Below are positions 55,381 through 63,618 of a stretch of 64,000 nucleotides of DNA, piece after piece; position 1 is the stretch's first letter; each line of letters opens with the position of its first letter. This stretch comes from Enterococcus moraviensis ATCC BAA-383. GTDB lineage: Bacteria > Bacillota > Bacilli > Lactobacillales > Enterococcaceae. The position numbers were made by a program, and so were the translations under genes. The notes beneath the pieces are model-generated. The model was not told the origin of the DNA, did not search any database, and was given only the letters and a program-made list of their open reading frames with translations. The DNA is taken from NCBI RefSeq assembly GCF_000407445.1, contig NZ_ASWB01000003.1, positions 434,001-498,000 on the forward strand, in the 5' to 3' direction.

Positions 55381-55813
55381 AGTTTGTTTTTTTCATATCT
55401 ACGTGAGGAATATCATCTTCTAAATAAACTTCAGAAATTCGCTCAAAACCAAACGAGCCATAAAAATCTGCTAAATGTGCTTGAGCGCCAATAACAATTG
55501 GTCGATTTGGGTACTTATCCTCAACTACTTTTAACGTTTTTGCTACAAGTTTTTGCCCTAATTTCTTGCCACGATAATCTGGATTGATCAATACTCTTCC
55601 AAACGTTACAGTATCTCCTTTATCAATGATTCGAGTGTAACCAATAATAGTTGTTCCCTCTTGTAGCCATGTATGCCATGCCCGCTCATCCGCTTCATCT
55701 ACTTCTTGATAGGGACAGTTTTGTTCAACTACAAATACAGCGATTCTAAGCTTTACAATTTCTAAAAACTCTTTCGTTGTAAGGTCCGTAAACTCTTTTA
55801 CATGATAATCCAT
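55379..55813 (-). CDS. GNAT N-acetyltransferase, ElaA-like
   Basis: A 144-residue acetyltransferase. The N-terminal ELRIAVFVVEQNCPYQEVDE-like segment (here VKLRIAVFVVEQNCPYQEVD) is typical of ElaA. The acetyl-CoA pyrophosphate loop is NPDYRGKKLGQKL, and the closing YGSFGFERI is present. The acceptor is unknown. It shares a bidirectional terminator with the small membrane gene. Confidence 0.88.
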   Translation of the reverse strand: MDYHVKEFTDLTTKEFLEIVKLRIAVFVVEQNCPYQEVDEADERAWHTWLQEGTTIIGYTRIIDKGDTVTFGRVLINPDYRGKKLGQKLVAKTLKVVEDKYPNRPIVIGAQAHLADFYGSFGFERISEVYLEDDIPHVDMKKTN

Positions 55814-55871
55814 TATATCCCTCCATCACTCGTTCGTTACATCTACACGTTGATTCTTTCTTCAAAACTCA

Positions 55872-56666
55872 TTATAAAAACAATTGAATTCCATTCCAAC
55901 TATTTAAAAGTAAAACAAGCAGAATTACGATTTGATACACTTGGGTTACTCGTTCAGATGAAATTCTACCACTGATCAGAGCTCCTACAAAACCACCCAA
56001 AATTGCTGCTGGCACTACGTAAAACAAGACAGACAAATCAAATCGTCCGAAACCTGTTACTTGTGCTATCGTAACTAATTTAGCTGCTTGTGAAAAGAAA
56101 ATCGTGATGATCGAATACACAGTAGCTTCTTTGATTGCAATGCCAAAGCACAACATCAATAATGCTACGTTGATCGGTCCACCACCAATTCCTAGTAAAG
56201 TCGAAATAAATCCTAGAAACAGACCAACGATCACATACCATATAGGTTGAGTCAGCTCAAATGAACGCCCGTTACCAATCTTTGTATAAAAGTAGGCAAA
56301 TAATAATGTTAAAATCGTCAAAATGATTTGGATCAATTGAACATACTTTTCCTCAGAAAACAACTGCAATAAAGACTCAAACACTGTATTTCCAGTAACT
56401 CCGCCTACTACTGAACCTATAGAAACAAATACAGCAATCGGAAATCGTAATTTCAACCCATTCTTCAGCTGTCTTAATGTAGAGACGATCGACATGGTGA
56501 ACACAGCTACACTGGAATAAAAGGAAATAGCTGCTAATGAATGAAAATGCATTGTATCCAGTACTGGTTTTATAATTACTCCGCCACCCATGCCTGAAAT
56601 TGCACCGACAGTATTGGCCAAAATAATAACAATAAAATAAATAATTCCTACATACACTATTTTCAT
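55872..56666 (-). CDS. Sulfite exporter TauE/SafE (TSUP) family permease
   Basis: A 264-residue protein with about eight membrane helices and the paired TSUP repeats: GAISGMGGGVIIKPVLD near residues 22-38 and LLGIGGGPINVALLML near 160-175. TSUP proteins export organosulfur or carboxylate anions; the substrate here is unknown. It follows treR by 24 bases on the same strand and has AGGAG as its ribosome site, so it may be co-transcribed with it. Confidence 0.88.
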   Translation of the reverse strand: MKIVYVGIIYFIVIILANTVGAISGMGGGVIIKPVLDTMHFHSLAAISFYSSVAVFTMSIVSTLRQLKNGLKLRFPIAVFVSIGSVVGGVTGNTVFESLLQLFSEEKYVQLIQIILTILTLLFAYFYTKIGNGRSFELTQPIWYVIVGLFLGFISTLLGIGGGPINVALLMLCFGIAIKEATVYSIITIFFSQAAKLVTIAQVTGFGRFDLSVLFYVVPAAILGGFVGALISGRISSERVTQVYQIVILLVLLLNSWNGIQLFL

Positions 56667-56690
56667 CTCCTAAAAATAATCGATTCCTCT

Positions 56691-57404
56691 TTACCCTTTT
56701 CTCCGTCTAGCGAAATCAACAAATTTAAACTTGTCTAGTCTATGTCTAGACTCCGTGTATTCAAAACAACGGGTATCTTCTAAACTTACAACGCTACGAA
56801 CAACAACGACATGGGTATCTTGGTGAATAGTCATTAATTCTTGATCGGCATCTGTTATAGGCTCTACTGTAATTTCTTTTTGAGCATAACTAATTGCTAA
56901 GCCTAAATCGTTTTCAAAATAATCGTAAATAGAATCTGCCGCCCGATCTTCAGGTAATTCTTGAACGATGTCTTTTAGCAAATAATCAATATCCACGATC
57001 ACTACTTCACCATCGATTTCTCTTTGTCGGACTAAACGCCAAACAGCGCTATCTTTCTTCCATCCAGTTAGACGAGCCAAAGACTCACTCACTTTTTCCT
57101 CCTCTAGTTCCACAACCTTAGTGACACTATGTATTTGTTGTGCGCTCTGTAATTCCTTGTAGCTGATCACTCCAGATATTGGTAAATCAAACTTTCTAAC
57201 ATTTAAAACAATCGAACCTTTCCCTTGTTTCTTTTGGATATATCCAGCATTTATTAACAAATTCAACGCCTTACGGATTGTTTCTCTTGAAACAGAGTAC
57301 TGTTCAACTAGCTGATTTTCACTTGGTAACAATGAGCCTGGTTGATAGTCACCTTCTAAAATACCTTTTTCAAGTTCTAAAAATATATCATGAAACTTAT
57401 TCAT
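56691..57404 (-). CDS. treR: GntR-family repressor, TreR-type
   Basis: A 237-residue GntR/HutC regulator: winged helix LEKGILEGDYQPGSLLPSEN and QYSVSRETIRKALNLLINAG, GKGSIVL wing, then a UTRA effector domain from about residue 85. KFDLPISGVISYKE is typical of TreR, which senses trehalose-6-phosphate. ATG at 57404 has GGAGGGG 5 bases upstream, so the GTG at 57410 inside it is not used. It is divergent from the GH65 gene, whose promoter carries TreR-like palindromes. Confidence 0.85.
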   Translation of the reverse strand: MNKFHDIFLELEKGILEGDYQPGSLLPSENQLVEQYSVSRETIRKALNLLINAGYIQKKQGKGSIVLNVRKFDLPISGVISYKELQSAQQIHSVTKVVELEEEKVSESLARLTGWKKDSAVWRLVRQREIDGEVVIVDIDYLLKDIVQELPEDRAADSIYDYFENDLGLAISYAQKEITVEPITDADQELMTIHQDTHVVVVRSVVSLEDTRCFEYTESRHRLDKFKFVDFARRRKG

Positions 57405-57519
57405 GTCCACCCCTCCACCTTAGGATACTCAAAGAAAATGATAGCACATTCTGCCTTAAAAAAATAGCATTCTCAAAAAGCACGTTCTAAAATCAACACA
57501 ATTCTTTTTGATTCTCTCA

Positions 57520-57581
57520 CTTGTATTTATAAGACTTTCATACTATAATGAAAACGAAAACAACAACATGTCTATACAAGT
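57520..57581 (+). promoter_or_regulatory. GH65-pgmB promoter with TreR-like operators and a cre site
   Basis: TTGTAT (57521-57526), 17-base spacer, TATAAT (57544-57549). Around it: CTTGTATTTATAAG (57520-57533) over the -35 and CATGTCTATACAAG (57567-57580) downstream, both resembling the TTGTATATACAA operator of TreR; and TGAAAACGAAAACA (57549-57562), fitting the CcpA cre pattern TGNAANCGNNNNCA, directly after the -10. This predicts repression without inducer and under glucose. Confidence 0.65.
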
Positions 57582-57611
57582 TAAAAATAATCACAGTCAG
57601 GAGCCTTATAA

Positions 57612-60320
57612 ATGAACTATCTATCATTAACCCTTAATCCAAATAGTTTAATGATCCAAGAAAAAAAGCAACAACGCATACTCTCAGAACAAACACTTCC
57701 CTTTTCAGCTTTTGACTTTCCAAAAACTGTTGAGGTTTTAGCTAGCCAAATCAAAGAGCAATTTCCAACTGCTCAAGGCTCTATTTTTAATGATATACCA
57801 ATGGAATTTTATACTGAACATGCACAAGTATCACGATTAAATGCGAGTAGAGAAAATCTTATCAAACACTTTTCAGAATTAATAGGCTTTCCGATTCTTA
57901 CGTCATCTGAACTTGCATCTTCCTCAGATTTAGTAGCAGCATTTGAGGAAAAAACAGCCTATTTAACGTGGAATCTAGATTATTTTGGCTATACGCCAGG
58001 AAAAGAAGAATATTCGGTTGAATCATTGCTAACAATCGGAAATGGTTTTATGGGCTTGCGTGGAACTATCCCTGAAATGACCCTTTCAAAAGATCATTAC
58101 CCAGCAACTTATATCGCTGGCCTTTACAATGAAGAAAAATCAGAAGTTGCTGGTCAAATTGTTGAAAATGAAGACTTTGTCAACACGCCAAATAACCAGT
58201 TTATCAGTATTCGAGTAGACGGAACAGAAGAATGGTTGACTCTTGAGACAGCTACTTTACACTTGCTACACAGAAATTTAGACTTAAAAACAGGGCTATT
58301 TACCGCTCATATGATTATTGAAGATACTCAAAAACATCAATTAAAAATCACCGCCTATAAAGTAGTAAATATGGCTAAAAAGAACAATTATAGTATTAAA
58401 TATTCGATTGAACCATTGAACTTTTCTAAAGATATCACAATTAAAACAACAACTGATGGTTCTGTATATAATTTCAATGTAGAAAGATATCGTAATTTGA
58501 CTGCCAAACATTTCCATATCACACAACTACAAGCGCAAGAAAATAATGCAGTCATTCAAGTCCAAACCAACCATTCAAAAATAGATATCCAACAAACTTC
58601 CTATATTACTGGTAATTTTTTTGAGGCAAATACTATCAAAAATTCTATTGGTGATGAAATCATTGAACAAGAGGTTACTTTTACTGCGGAACAAAACAAG
58701 AGGTATACTTTTGAAAAGCATGTTCAAGTCAAGGCTTCTATAGCTGAAGAAAATTGGCATGAACACTTACTTCCAGCAACTTCTTTCGACGCAGAATTCG
58801 AGGAAAGCAAACAAGCTTGGGAAACACTATGGAACAAATCCGATATTCAAATCACAGGAGATTTGATGTCGCAAAAATTATTGCGAATCCACACATATCA
58901 TTTGTTAGTCTCTGCTTCTCCATTTAACAATAACGACTTAGATGTTTCAGTAACTGCTCGTGGTTTGCACGGTGAAGCATACCGTGGTCATATCTTTTGG
59001 GACGAGATCTTCATCTTGCCGTTTTATATCTTGCATTTCCCACAAACGGCAAAACAACTTTTAATGTATCGCTATAATCGTTTAGGGAAAGCAAAAGAAA
59101 ATGCTAAAGAAAGTCATTACGAAGGCGCTATGTATCCTTGGCAGTCTGGTCTTGACGGAAGCGAAGATACACAAAAACTCCATTTAAATCCGCTAAACGG
59201 CGAATGGGGTGAAGATCATAGTATTCTTCAACGCCATGTTTCATTAGCAATTGCGTATAATGTTTGGATGTATTGGAATAATTCTGGTGATGATACATTC
59301 ATCAAAGAATATGGCGCAGAGATGCTGCTAGAAATCGCTAATTTTTGGCGTAGTGCAGCAACCTTTGATGAAACAACCCAACGTTACTATATCGACAAAG
59401 TCATGGGACCCGATGAATTCCATGAAGCATACCCTGATAGTCATGAAAGTGGTCTAAAAAATAATGCCTACACAAACCTGATGGTCGTTTGGCTATTTGA
59501 AGAATTAGAAAACATCCTTTCACTATTAAATACGCAAGAAAAAGCGGAATTATTTACGAAAACAGGAATCACGCAAGAAATTTTGAAACAAATGAATGAC
59601 ATTCGCAAACGACTATCGATTGAAGTCAACGATGAAGGGATCATCGCCCAATACGAAGGGTATTTTGATCTAAAAGAAATCGACTGGGAACAAGCGAAAG
59701 AAAAGTATGGCAATATTTATCGCATGGATCGTATCTTAAAAGCAGAAGGTCAATCGCCCGATGATTACAAAGTTTCTAAACAAGCAGATACGTTAATGCT
59801 GTTTTATAATTTAAACAAAGAAAAAATCGATGAGATATTAGAGGAACTTGGGTACGATTTACCTGAAGATTATCTTGAAAAAAATCTATTATACTATTTA
59901 AATAGAACGTCTCATGGGTCAACTTTATCCAGAATCGTCCATGCGCAATTAGCAGAAGAAGTGGCTTTTCATGATCTATCTTGGAAATTGTATCAAGAAG
60001 CTTTATACTCTGATTATCAAGATATTCAAGGAGGAACAACAGCTGAAGGAATCCATACTGGTGTAATGGCTGCGACAATTTATGTTACATTAACTACGTA
60101 TGCTGGAATCGACATTAAAAAGAAACATCTAACGATTCAACCAAATTTACCAAAAAACTGGACTGATATGACGTTTAATATCGATCATAAAGGCATTCAC
60201 TATCAGCTAACTGTTGGAAAACACTCTGTTCAAATTTTAGCCTCACAAGATACAATGGTCATTGTTAAAAATCAGTCTCATCAATTGACTGCACATAAAG
60301 AAACAACAATCAACTATTAG
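57612..60320 (+). CDS. GH65 disaccharide phosphorylase (trehalose/kojibiose type)
   Basis: A 902-residue glycoside phosphorylase. The GH65 part starts at about residue 117 (WNLDYFGYTP, LTIGNGFMGLRG). The general-acid Glu is in VMGPDEFHEAYPD, the phosphate-binding HGSTLSRI follows near 770, and the small C-terminal domain ends ITIQPNLPKNW-like. YIAGLYN at the sugar site fits trehalose/kojibiose enzymes better than maltose phosphorylases. With TreR and beta-phosphoglucomutase flanking, trehalose-6-phosphate or trehalose is the best guess. The first 115 residues are an extra domain I cannot assign. No PTS gene is nearby. Confidence 0.87.
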   Translation: MNYLSLTLNPNSLMIQEKKQQRILSEQTLPFSAFDFPKTVEVLASQIKEQFPTAQGSIFNDIPMEFYTEHAQVSRLNASRENLIKHFSELIGFPILTSSELASSSDLVAAFEEKTAYLTWNLDYFGYTPGKEEYSVESLLTIGNGFMGLRGTIPEMTLSKDHYPATYIAGLYNEEKSEVAGQIVENEDFVNTPNNQFISIRVDGTEEWLTLETATLHLLHRNLDLKTGLFTAHMIIEDTQKHQLKITAYKVVNMAKKNNYSIKYSIEPLNFSKDITIKTTTDGSVYNFNVERYRNLTAKHFHITQLQAQENNAVIQVQTNHSKIDIQQTSYITGNFFEANTIKNSIGDEIIEQEVTFTAEQNKRYTFEKHVQVKASIAEENWHEHLLPATSFDAEFEESKQAWETLWNKSDIQITGDLMSQKLLRIHTYHLLVSASPFNNNDLDVSVTARGLHGEAYRGHIFWDEIFILPFYILHFPQTAKQLLMYRYNRLGKAKENAKESHYEGAMYPWQSGLDGSEDTQKLHLNPLNGEWGEDHSILQRHVSLAIAYNVWMYWNNSGDDTFIKEYGAEMLLEIANFWRSAATFDETTQRYYIDKVMGPDEFHEAYPDSHESGLKNNAYTNLMVVWLFEELENILSLLNTQEKAELFTKTGITQEILKQMNDIRKRLSIEVNDEGIIAQYEGYFDLKEIDWEQAKEKYGNIYRMDRILKAEGQSPDDYKVSKQADTLMLFYNLNKEKIDEILEELGYDLPEDYLEKNLLYYLNRTSHGSTLSRIVHAQLAEEVAFHDLSWKLYQEALYSDYQDIQGGTTAEGIHTGVMAATIYVTLTTYAGIDIKKKHLTIQPNLPKNWTDMTFNIDHKGIHYQLTVGKHSVQILASQDTMVIVKNQSHQLTAHKETTINY

Positions 60321-60336
60321 ATAGGAGAATATACGT

Positions 60337-60987
60337 ATGAAAAAAGGGTTTGTTTTCGATTTAGATGGTGTTATCACCGATACAGCTAAGTTCCACTATA
60401 TTGCTTGGAAAGATTTAGCCAAAAATTTAGGTATCACCATTGATGAAGCCTTCAATGAGACTTTAAAAGGCATTAGCCGTATGGACTCCTTAGATAAAAT
60501 TTTAACTTATGGAAACCGAGAAAATGATTTTACGTTGGCAGAGAAAGAAGCCTTGGCCCAAACAAAAAATGATGAATACGTCAAACTTTTAGCCGATCTT
60601 TCAGCCGAAGATTTATTACCAGGCGTGCACGACTTTTTAGTTCAAGCAAAAGAAAACAATATCCCGTGTGCTATTGCTTCAGCTTCTAAGAACGCGCCAA
60701 TGATTTTAGAAAAATTAGGTGTACTTGATTTCTTTGGTCATATCGTTGATCCAGAAACACTAAAAAAAGGAAAACCTGATCCAGAAATTTTCGTAAAAGC
60801 CGCTGAAAGTATCAATGTTGAACCAAAAGACGCAATTGGTTTTGAAGATGCCCAAGCAGGGATTGAAGGAATTAAAGCAGCTGGAATGTATGCTGTAGGC
60901 ATTTCTGAGACAGAAACATTATCTGGAGCTGATTTACAAGTAGCTTCTATGACTGAATTATCTGTTGAACAGTTCATGCATATTTAA
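60337..60987 (+). CDS. pgmB: Beta-phosphoglucomutase
   Basis: A 216-residue HAD enzyme that converts the beta-glucose-1-phosphate released by the GH65 phosphorylase to glucose-6-phosphate. Nucleophile and acid Asp in FDLDGVITDTAKFHYIAWK, cap residues KGISRMDSL, phosphate Ser in ASASKN, Lys in KKGKPDPEIF and metal Asp in GFEDAQAGIEGI. It lies 16 bases after the GH65 gene with TAGGAGA before the ATG, so they form one operon. Confidence 0.95.
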   Translation: MKKGFVFDLDGVITDTAKFHYIAWKDLAKNLGITIDEAFNETLKGISRMDSLDKILTYGNRENDFTLAEKEALAQTKNDEYVKLLADLSAEDLLPGVHDFLVQAKENNIPCAIASASKNAPMILEKLGVLDFFGHIVDPETLKKGKPDPEIFVKAAESINVEPKDAIGFEDAQAGIEGIKAAGMYAVGISETETLSGADLQVASMTELSVEQFMHI

Positions 60988-60999
60988 AAAAGAACGAGA

Positions 61000-61130
61000 G
61001 ATTGGGACAGAAGTGCTTAACTCCGAGAAATAAGAAGCCTTCAAATCTTAGTGCTTAGCACTTAGAATTTGATGTGATCGAAGCGAAGCGCAGTAGTTCC
61101 TTCTGCGCCCACCGTTTATTCGGACACTAA
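61000..61130 (+). repeat. 3'-end repeat element, copy 3 (upstream part)
   Basis: Downstream of pgmB: GGGACAGAAGT start, a TCAAAT/ATTTGA plus AGTGCT/AGCACT hairpin (61041-61072), a GCGCAG/CTGCGC hairpin (61088-61108), then CCCACCGTTTATTCG, the box shared with copy 1. The terminator hairpin that follows belongs to the same element. No coding frame is apparent. Confidence 0.65.
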
Positions 61131-61178
61131 GAGCCTGAGACATAACTAAAAAAGTTATGTCTCAGGCTCTTTTTTTGT
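61131..61178 (+). terminator. Terminator of the GH65-pgmB operon, part of repeat copy 3
   Basis: A 17-bp perfect stem, GAGCCTGAGACATAACT (61131-61147) with its complement at 61154-61170, loop AAAAAA, then a T run. Confidence 0.92.
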
Positions 61179-61227
61179 CGATCCATTGAACAAAAAATTC
61201 TTAAATCCACCAAATGTTACATTATAG

Positions 61228-61256
61228 TTTCAAAAACAAGTCTATTATGTTACAAT
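61228..61256 (+). promoter_or_regulatory. Promoter of the VanW-family gene
   Basis: TTTCAA (61228-61233), 17-base spacer, TACAAT (61251-61256). Transcription would begin near 61263, which rules out the in-frame ATG at 61257 as a normal start. Confidence 0.5.
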
Positions 61257-61289
61257 ATGATTACAAAAAAGGAATGGAGTTATAGAATA

Positions 61290-62114
61290 ATGAAAAGGAA
61301 ATTGTTTAGCGAACTATCACCTCTGACTTACAAAATCTCTGTGAAAAAGAATATTCTGCAAAGAAAACTACGAGACTTTATCCAAGATGAAAATCTTGCC
61401 CAAACGAAACAAATTGAACCTCTACCTGTATCCGTTTACAAACATACTTCTTTGATACACCGAAAATTAGGAAATACCGATTTGACATTGCAGGAAAATA
61501 AGGCAACGAATCTGCGAATTGCTGCACCTAAAGTATCACATATTTTAATCAAACCAAATGAATCTTTTTCTTTTTGGTACTTAGTAGGGAAATGTTCTAC
61601 ACGTAAAGGTTATAAAGATGGCGTAACGGTTTTTAATGATGCTGTTCGACCTGGTCTTGGTGGTGGTCTTTGCCAATTTACTAATTTGATTCATTGGATC
61701 ATTCTCCATTCTCCGTTAGAAATCACTGAACATCATCACCATGATGGCTTAGATTTGTTTCCAGATTATGGGCGTAAAATTCCTTTTGGGACTGGGACAT
61801 CGATCGTTTATAATTATTTAGATTACCGTTTTAAAAATAATACAAAAAATACGTATCAACTGATTATCTCAGTTAGTGAAACCCATCTTAATGGTGAACT
61901 TCGCTCAGACAATGAACAAATGAACAGCTACCATATTCGTGCTAAAAATGACTATTTTTCAAGGGAAAACGGACAGGTCTTCCGTAATGGTCAAATTTTT
62001 AGAAAATGTATCGATAAAAGAACAGGCAATTTAGTAGAAAATAAATTAATCAAAGAGAATCATGCGCGTGTGGTATATGACACAGAACATTTAGACATAA
62101 AAGAAACGCATTAA
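61290..62114 (+). CDS. VanW-family protein
   Basis: A 274-residue protein with the VanW core: NLRIAAPKVSHILIKPNESF, FSFWYLVGKCSTRKGYKDG, GGGLCQFTNLIHWIILHSPL and the His-rich EITEHHHHDGLDLFPDYGRK. VanW is an accessory gene of vanB-type clusters of unknown function, but this copy stands alone with no van ligase, so it is a chromosomal family member and not evidence for glycopeptide resistance. No signal peptide or membrane helix is seen. Own promoter and terminator. Confidence 0.88.
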   Translation: MKRKLFSELSPLTYKISVKKNILQRKLRDFIQDENLAQTKQIEPLPVSVYKHTSLIHRKLGNTDLTLQENKATNLRIAAPKVSHILIKPNESFSFWYLVGKCSTRKGYKDGVTVFNDAVRPGLGGGLCQFTNLIHWIILHSPLEITEHHHHDGLDLFPDYGRKIPFGTGTSIVYNYLDYRFKNNTKNTYQLIISVSETHLNGELRSDNEQMNSYHIRAKNDYFSRENGQVFRNGQIFRKCIDKRTGNLVENKLIKENHARVVYDTEHLDIKETH

Positions 62115-62144
62115 TGGATTAGCCATTATATTACTTATAAATAC

Positions 62145-62190
62145 AGACTAGAACAAACATGGAAGATACGTTCGTTCTAGTCTCTTTTTA
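62145..62190 (+). terminator. Terminator after the VanW-family gene
   Basis: AGACTAGAAC (62145-62154) pairs with GTTCTAGTCT (62174-62183), followed by CTTTTTATT. It overlaps the end of the converging gene. Confidence 0.75.
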
Positions 62191-62706
62191 TTCGCTATGT
62201 TTTGATAATTTCTTCCACTTCCGTATCTTTGTACGAAAATTTGTAAATGGCGCTACGGTATTGATATGCACCCATTTATAGACGGGCCACATCGCTTTTG
62301 TCGTCGCCCAATCTCTTTGTCCAGGTTCAAATAACTCTTTATCGGAAAGTGTTTGAAGCCATTCACACAACTCGGTAACTGAATTATTTAACATTCTTCT
62401 TTGTTCAGTAAGGCTATACTTTCCATATGTTTCATAAAATGATTGGTAGAGTCCACCTAAATTATTCCATTTGTAACCTGGAGCAGGCGTTGTTACTACT
62501 TTCCCAGCCTTCTCATCTTTCTCCCATTGCAGGATCAGATTCACCCAGCCTAGCTGATACGATAGATTTTCAGAAGGTGTTTTATCTACTTCTTCAATTC
62601 GTTCATTTTTTAAGGTTTCAGGTACTTGTTCAAATTCTACGTCATACTTCTCGTATCTTTTTTTGATTTCTGCAATCAGTTCTTGCTTCGTTTCATATGT
62701 GCGCAT
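62188..62706 (-). CDS. ClbS/DfsB-family four-helix protein
   Basis: A 172-residue DUF1706 protein related to DfsB and to ClbS, the colibactin self-protection cyclopropane hydrolase. Conserved segments: [36 protein letters not shown], and [19 protein letters not shown] near the end. Most homologues have no known substrate, so a detoxifying role is only a possibility. It is divergent from the MerR gene at 62815 and may be controlled with it. Confidence 0.85.
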   Translation of the reverse strand: MRTYETKQELIAEIKKRYEKYDVEFEQVPETLKNERIEEVDKTPSENLSYQLGWVNLILQWEKDEKAGKVVTTPAPGYKWNNLGGLYQSFYETYGKYSLTEQRRMLNNSVTELCEWLQTLSDKELFEPGQRDWATTKAMWPVYKWVHINTVAPFTNFRTKIRKWKKLSKHSE

Positions 62707-62749
62707 GTTGGCGCTCCTTTCATTTCATCATTTATCCTTAGTTTAAACC

Positions 62750-62777
62750 TTGTCATACTGTCAAAGTCAAGTATACT
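62750..62777 (+). promoter_or_regulatory. Promoter of the MerR-family gene
   Basis: TTGTCA (62750-62755), 16-base spacer, TATACT (62772-62777), with the ribosome site AAGGAG at 62802-62807. The spacer is not the extended 19-20 bases of MerR-activated promoters. Confidence 0.45.
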
Positions 62778-62814
62778 GATAACAATCGATCAACTAATTT
62801 TAAGGAGCCAAAAT

Positions 62815-63618
62815 ATGTTTAAAATCAGCGAATTTTCCGAACTAACAAATATAAGTCCACGTATGCTACGTCACTATGATAAACTCAATCTATTAAAACC
62901 AACGAATGTCCAAAAGGAAAATGGCTATCGCTACTATACTCCAGAACAAATCAATCAGGCAAATCAAATTCTTTCACTTAAAAATGCTGGTTTTCCGTTG
63001 AAAGAGATCCAGTCATTTTTAAACGATGAATTTGATTTACATGATTATTTAGCTAAACAGCGAAATTCACTTGAACGGGACATCGCTGATAAAAAGCTGC
63101 AACTGACCTATTTAGCTTTACTGGAAAATAAATGTGCTGCCGACACAGTCGAAATAATAAATTATCCGATTGAATCAAAAATAATGGATGATACCTTTGT
63201 TCTTAGCTATCGCCAAAAAGTAGCGTCTTATTACCATGAAGAACAACTTTGGCAGACGCTATTCGCTAAAATCAGACCCCAAGATCAAACAACATTAGGC
63301 CAAGCGATCGCCATCTTCCATAATAGCTCACCAAATGTTATAGATATCGAAGTCATGATTGGTATTCCTAAAAAGCTCAAATCCATTTATCCTGAAGCAA
63401 AAGTATTTAGTCCTGGTCTGATTGCCTCTGTCGTGATTAGCGGTTCTTATGAAACGATACCTAAAATCCACACTGATATGGGTGAATGGCTGCAATTAAA
63501 TTCCTACACACTATCAGGAAAATTATTTAATATTTATCATTCCAGCCCTGCTACAGAGGAGCACGAAGAATTGTTCATCACAGAAATTTGTTATCCAATA
63601 AAAAAGCAAAATGATTAA
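62815..63618 (+). CDS. MerR-family transcriptional regulator
   Basis: A 267-residue regulator: N-terminal winged helix FKISEFSELTNISPRMLRHY, the wing ENGYRYYTPEQINQ, a dimerisation coil (about residues 78-110) and a C-terminal GyrI-like ligand-binding domain with the VVISGSYETIPKIHTDMGEW and ELFITEICYPIKK segments. Proteins of this design sense drugs or other amphiphiles. ATG at 62815 is preceded by AAGGAG at 7 bases; the frame is open from 62626 but that part overlaps the divergent promoter region. The last bases overlap the converging partial gene. Confidence 0.9.
   Translation: MFKISEFSELTNISPRMLRHYDKLNLLKPTNVQKENGYRYYTPEQINQANQILSLKNAGFPLKEIQSFLNDEFDLHDYLAKQRNSLERDIADKKLQLTYLALLENKCAADTVEIINYPIESKIMDDTFVLSYRQKVASYYHEEQLWQTLFAKIRPQDQTTLGQAIAIFHNSSPNVIDIEVMIGIPKKLKSIYPEAKVFSPGLIASVVISGSYETIPKIHTDMGEWLQLNSYTLSGKLFNIYHSSPATEEHEELFITEICYPIKKQND

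Noticed and set aside
61290-62114. Glycopeptide resistance locus suggested by the VanW hit
   Set aside because: No VanA/B-type ligase, VanH, VanX or two-component genes are in the window.
62626-62814. 63-residue upstream extension of the MerR gene
   Set aside because: It overlaps the divergent ClbS/DfsB-family gene and promoter; AAGGAG marks ATG 62815.
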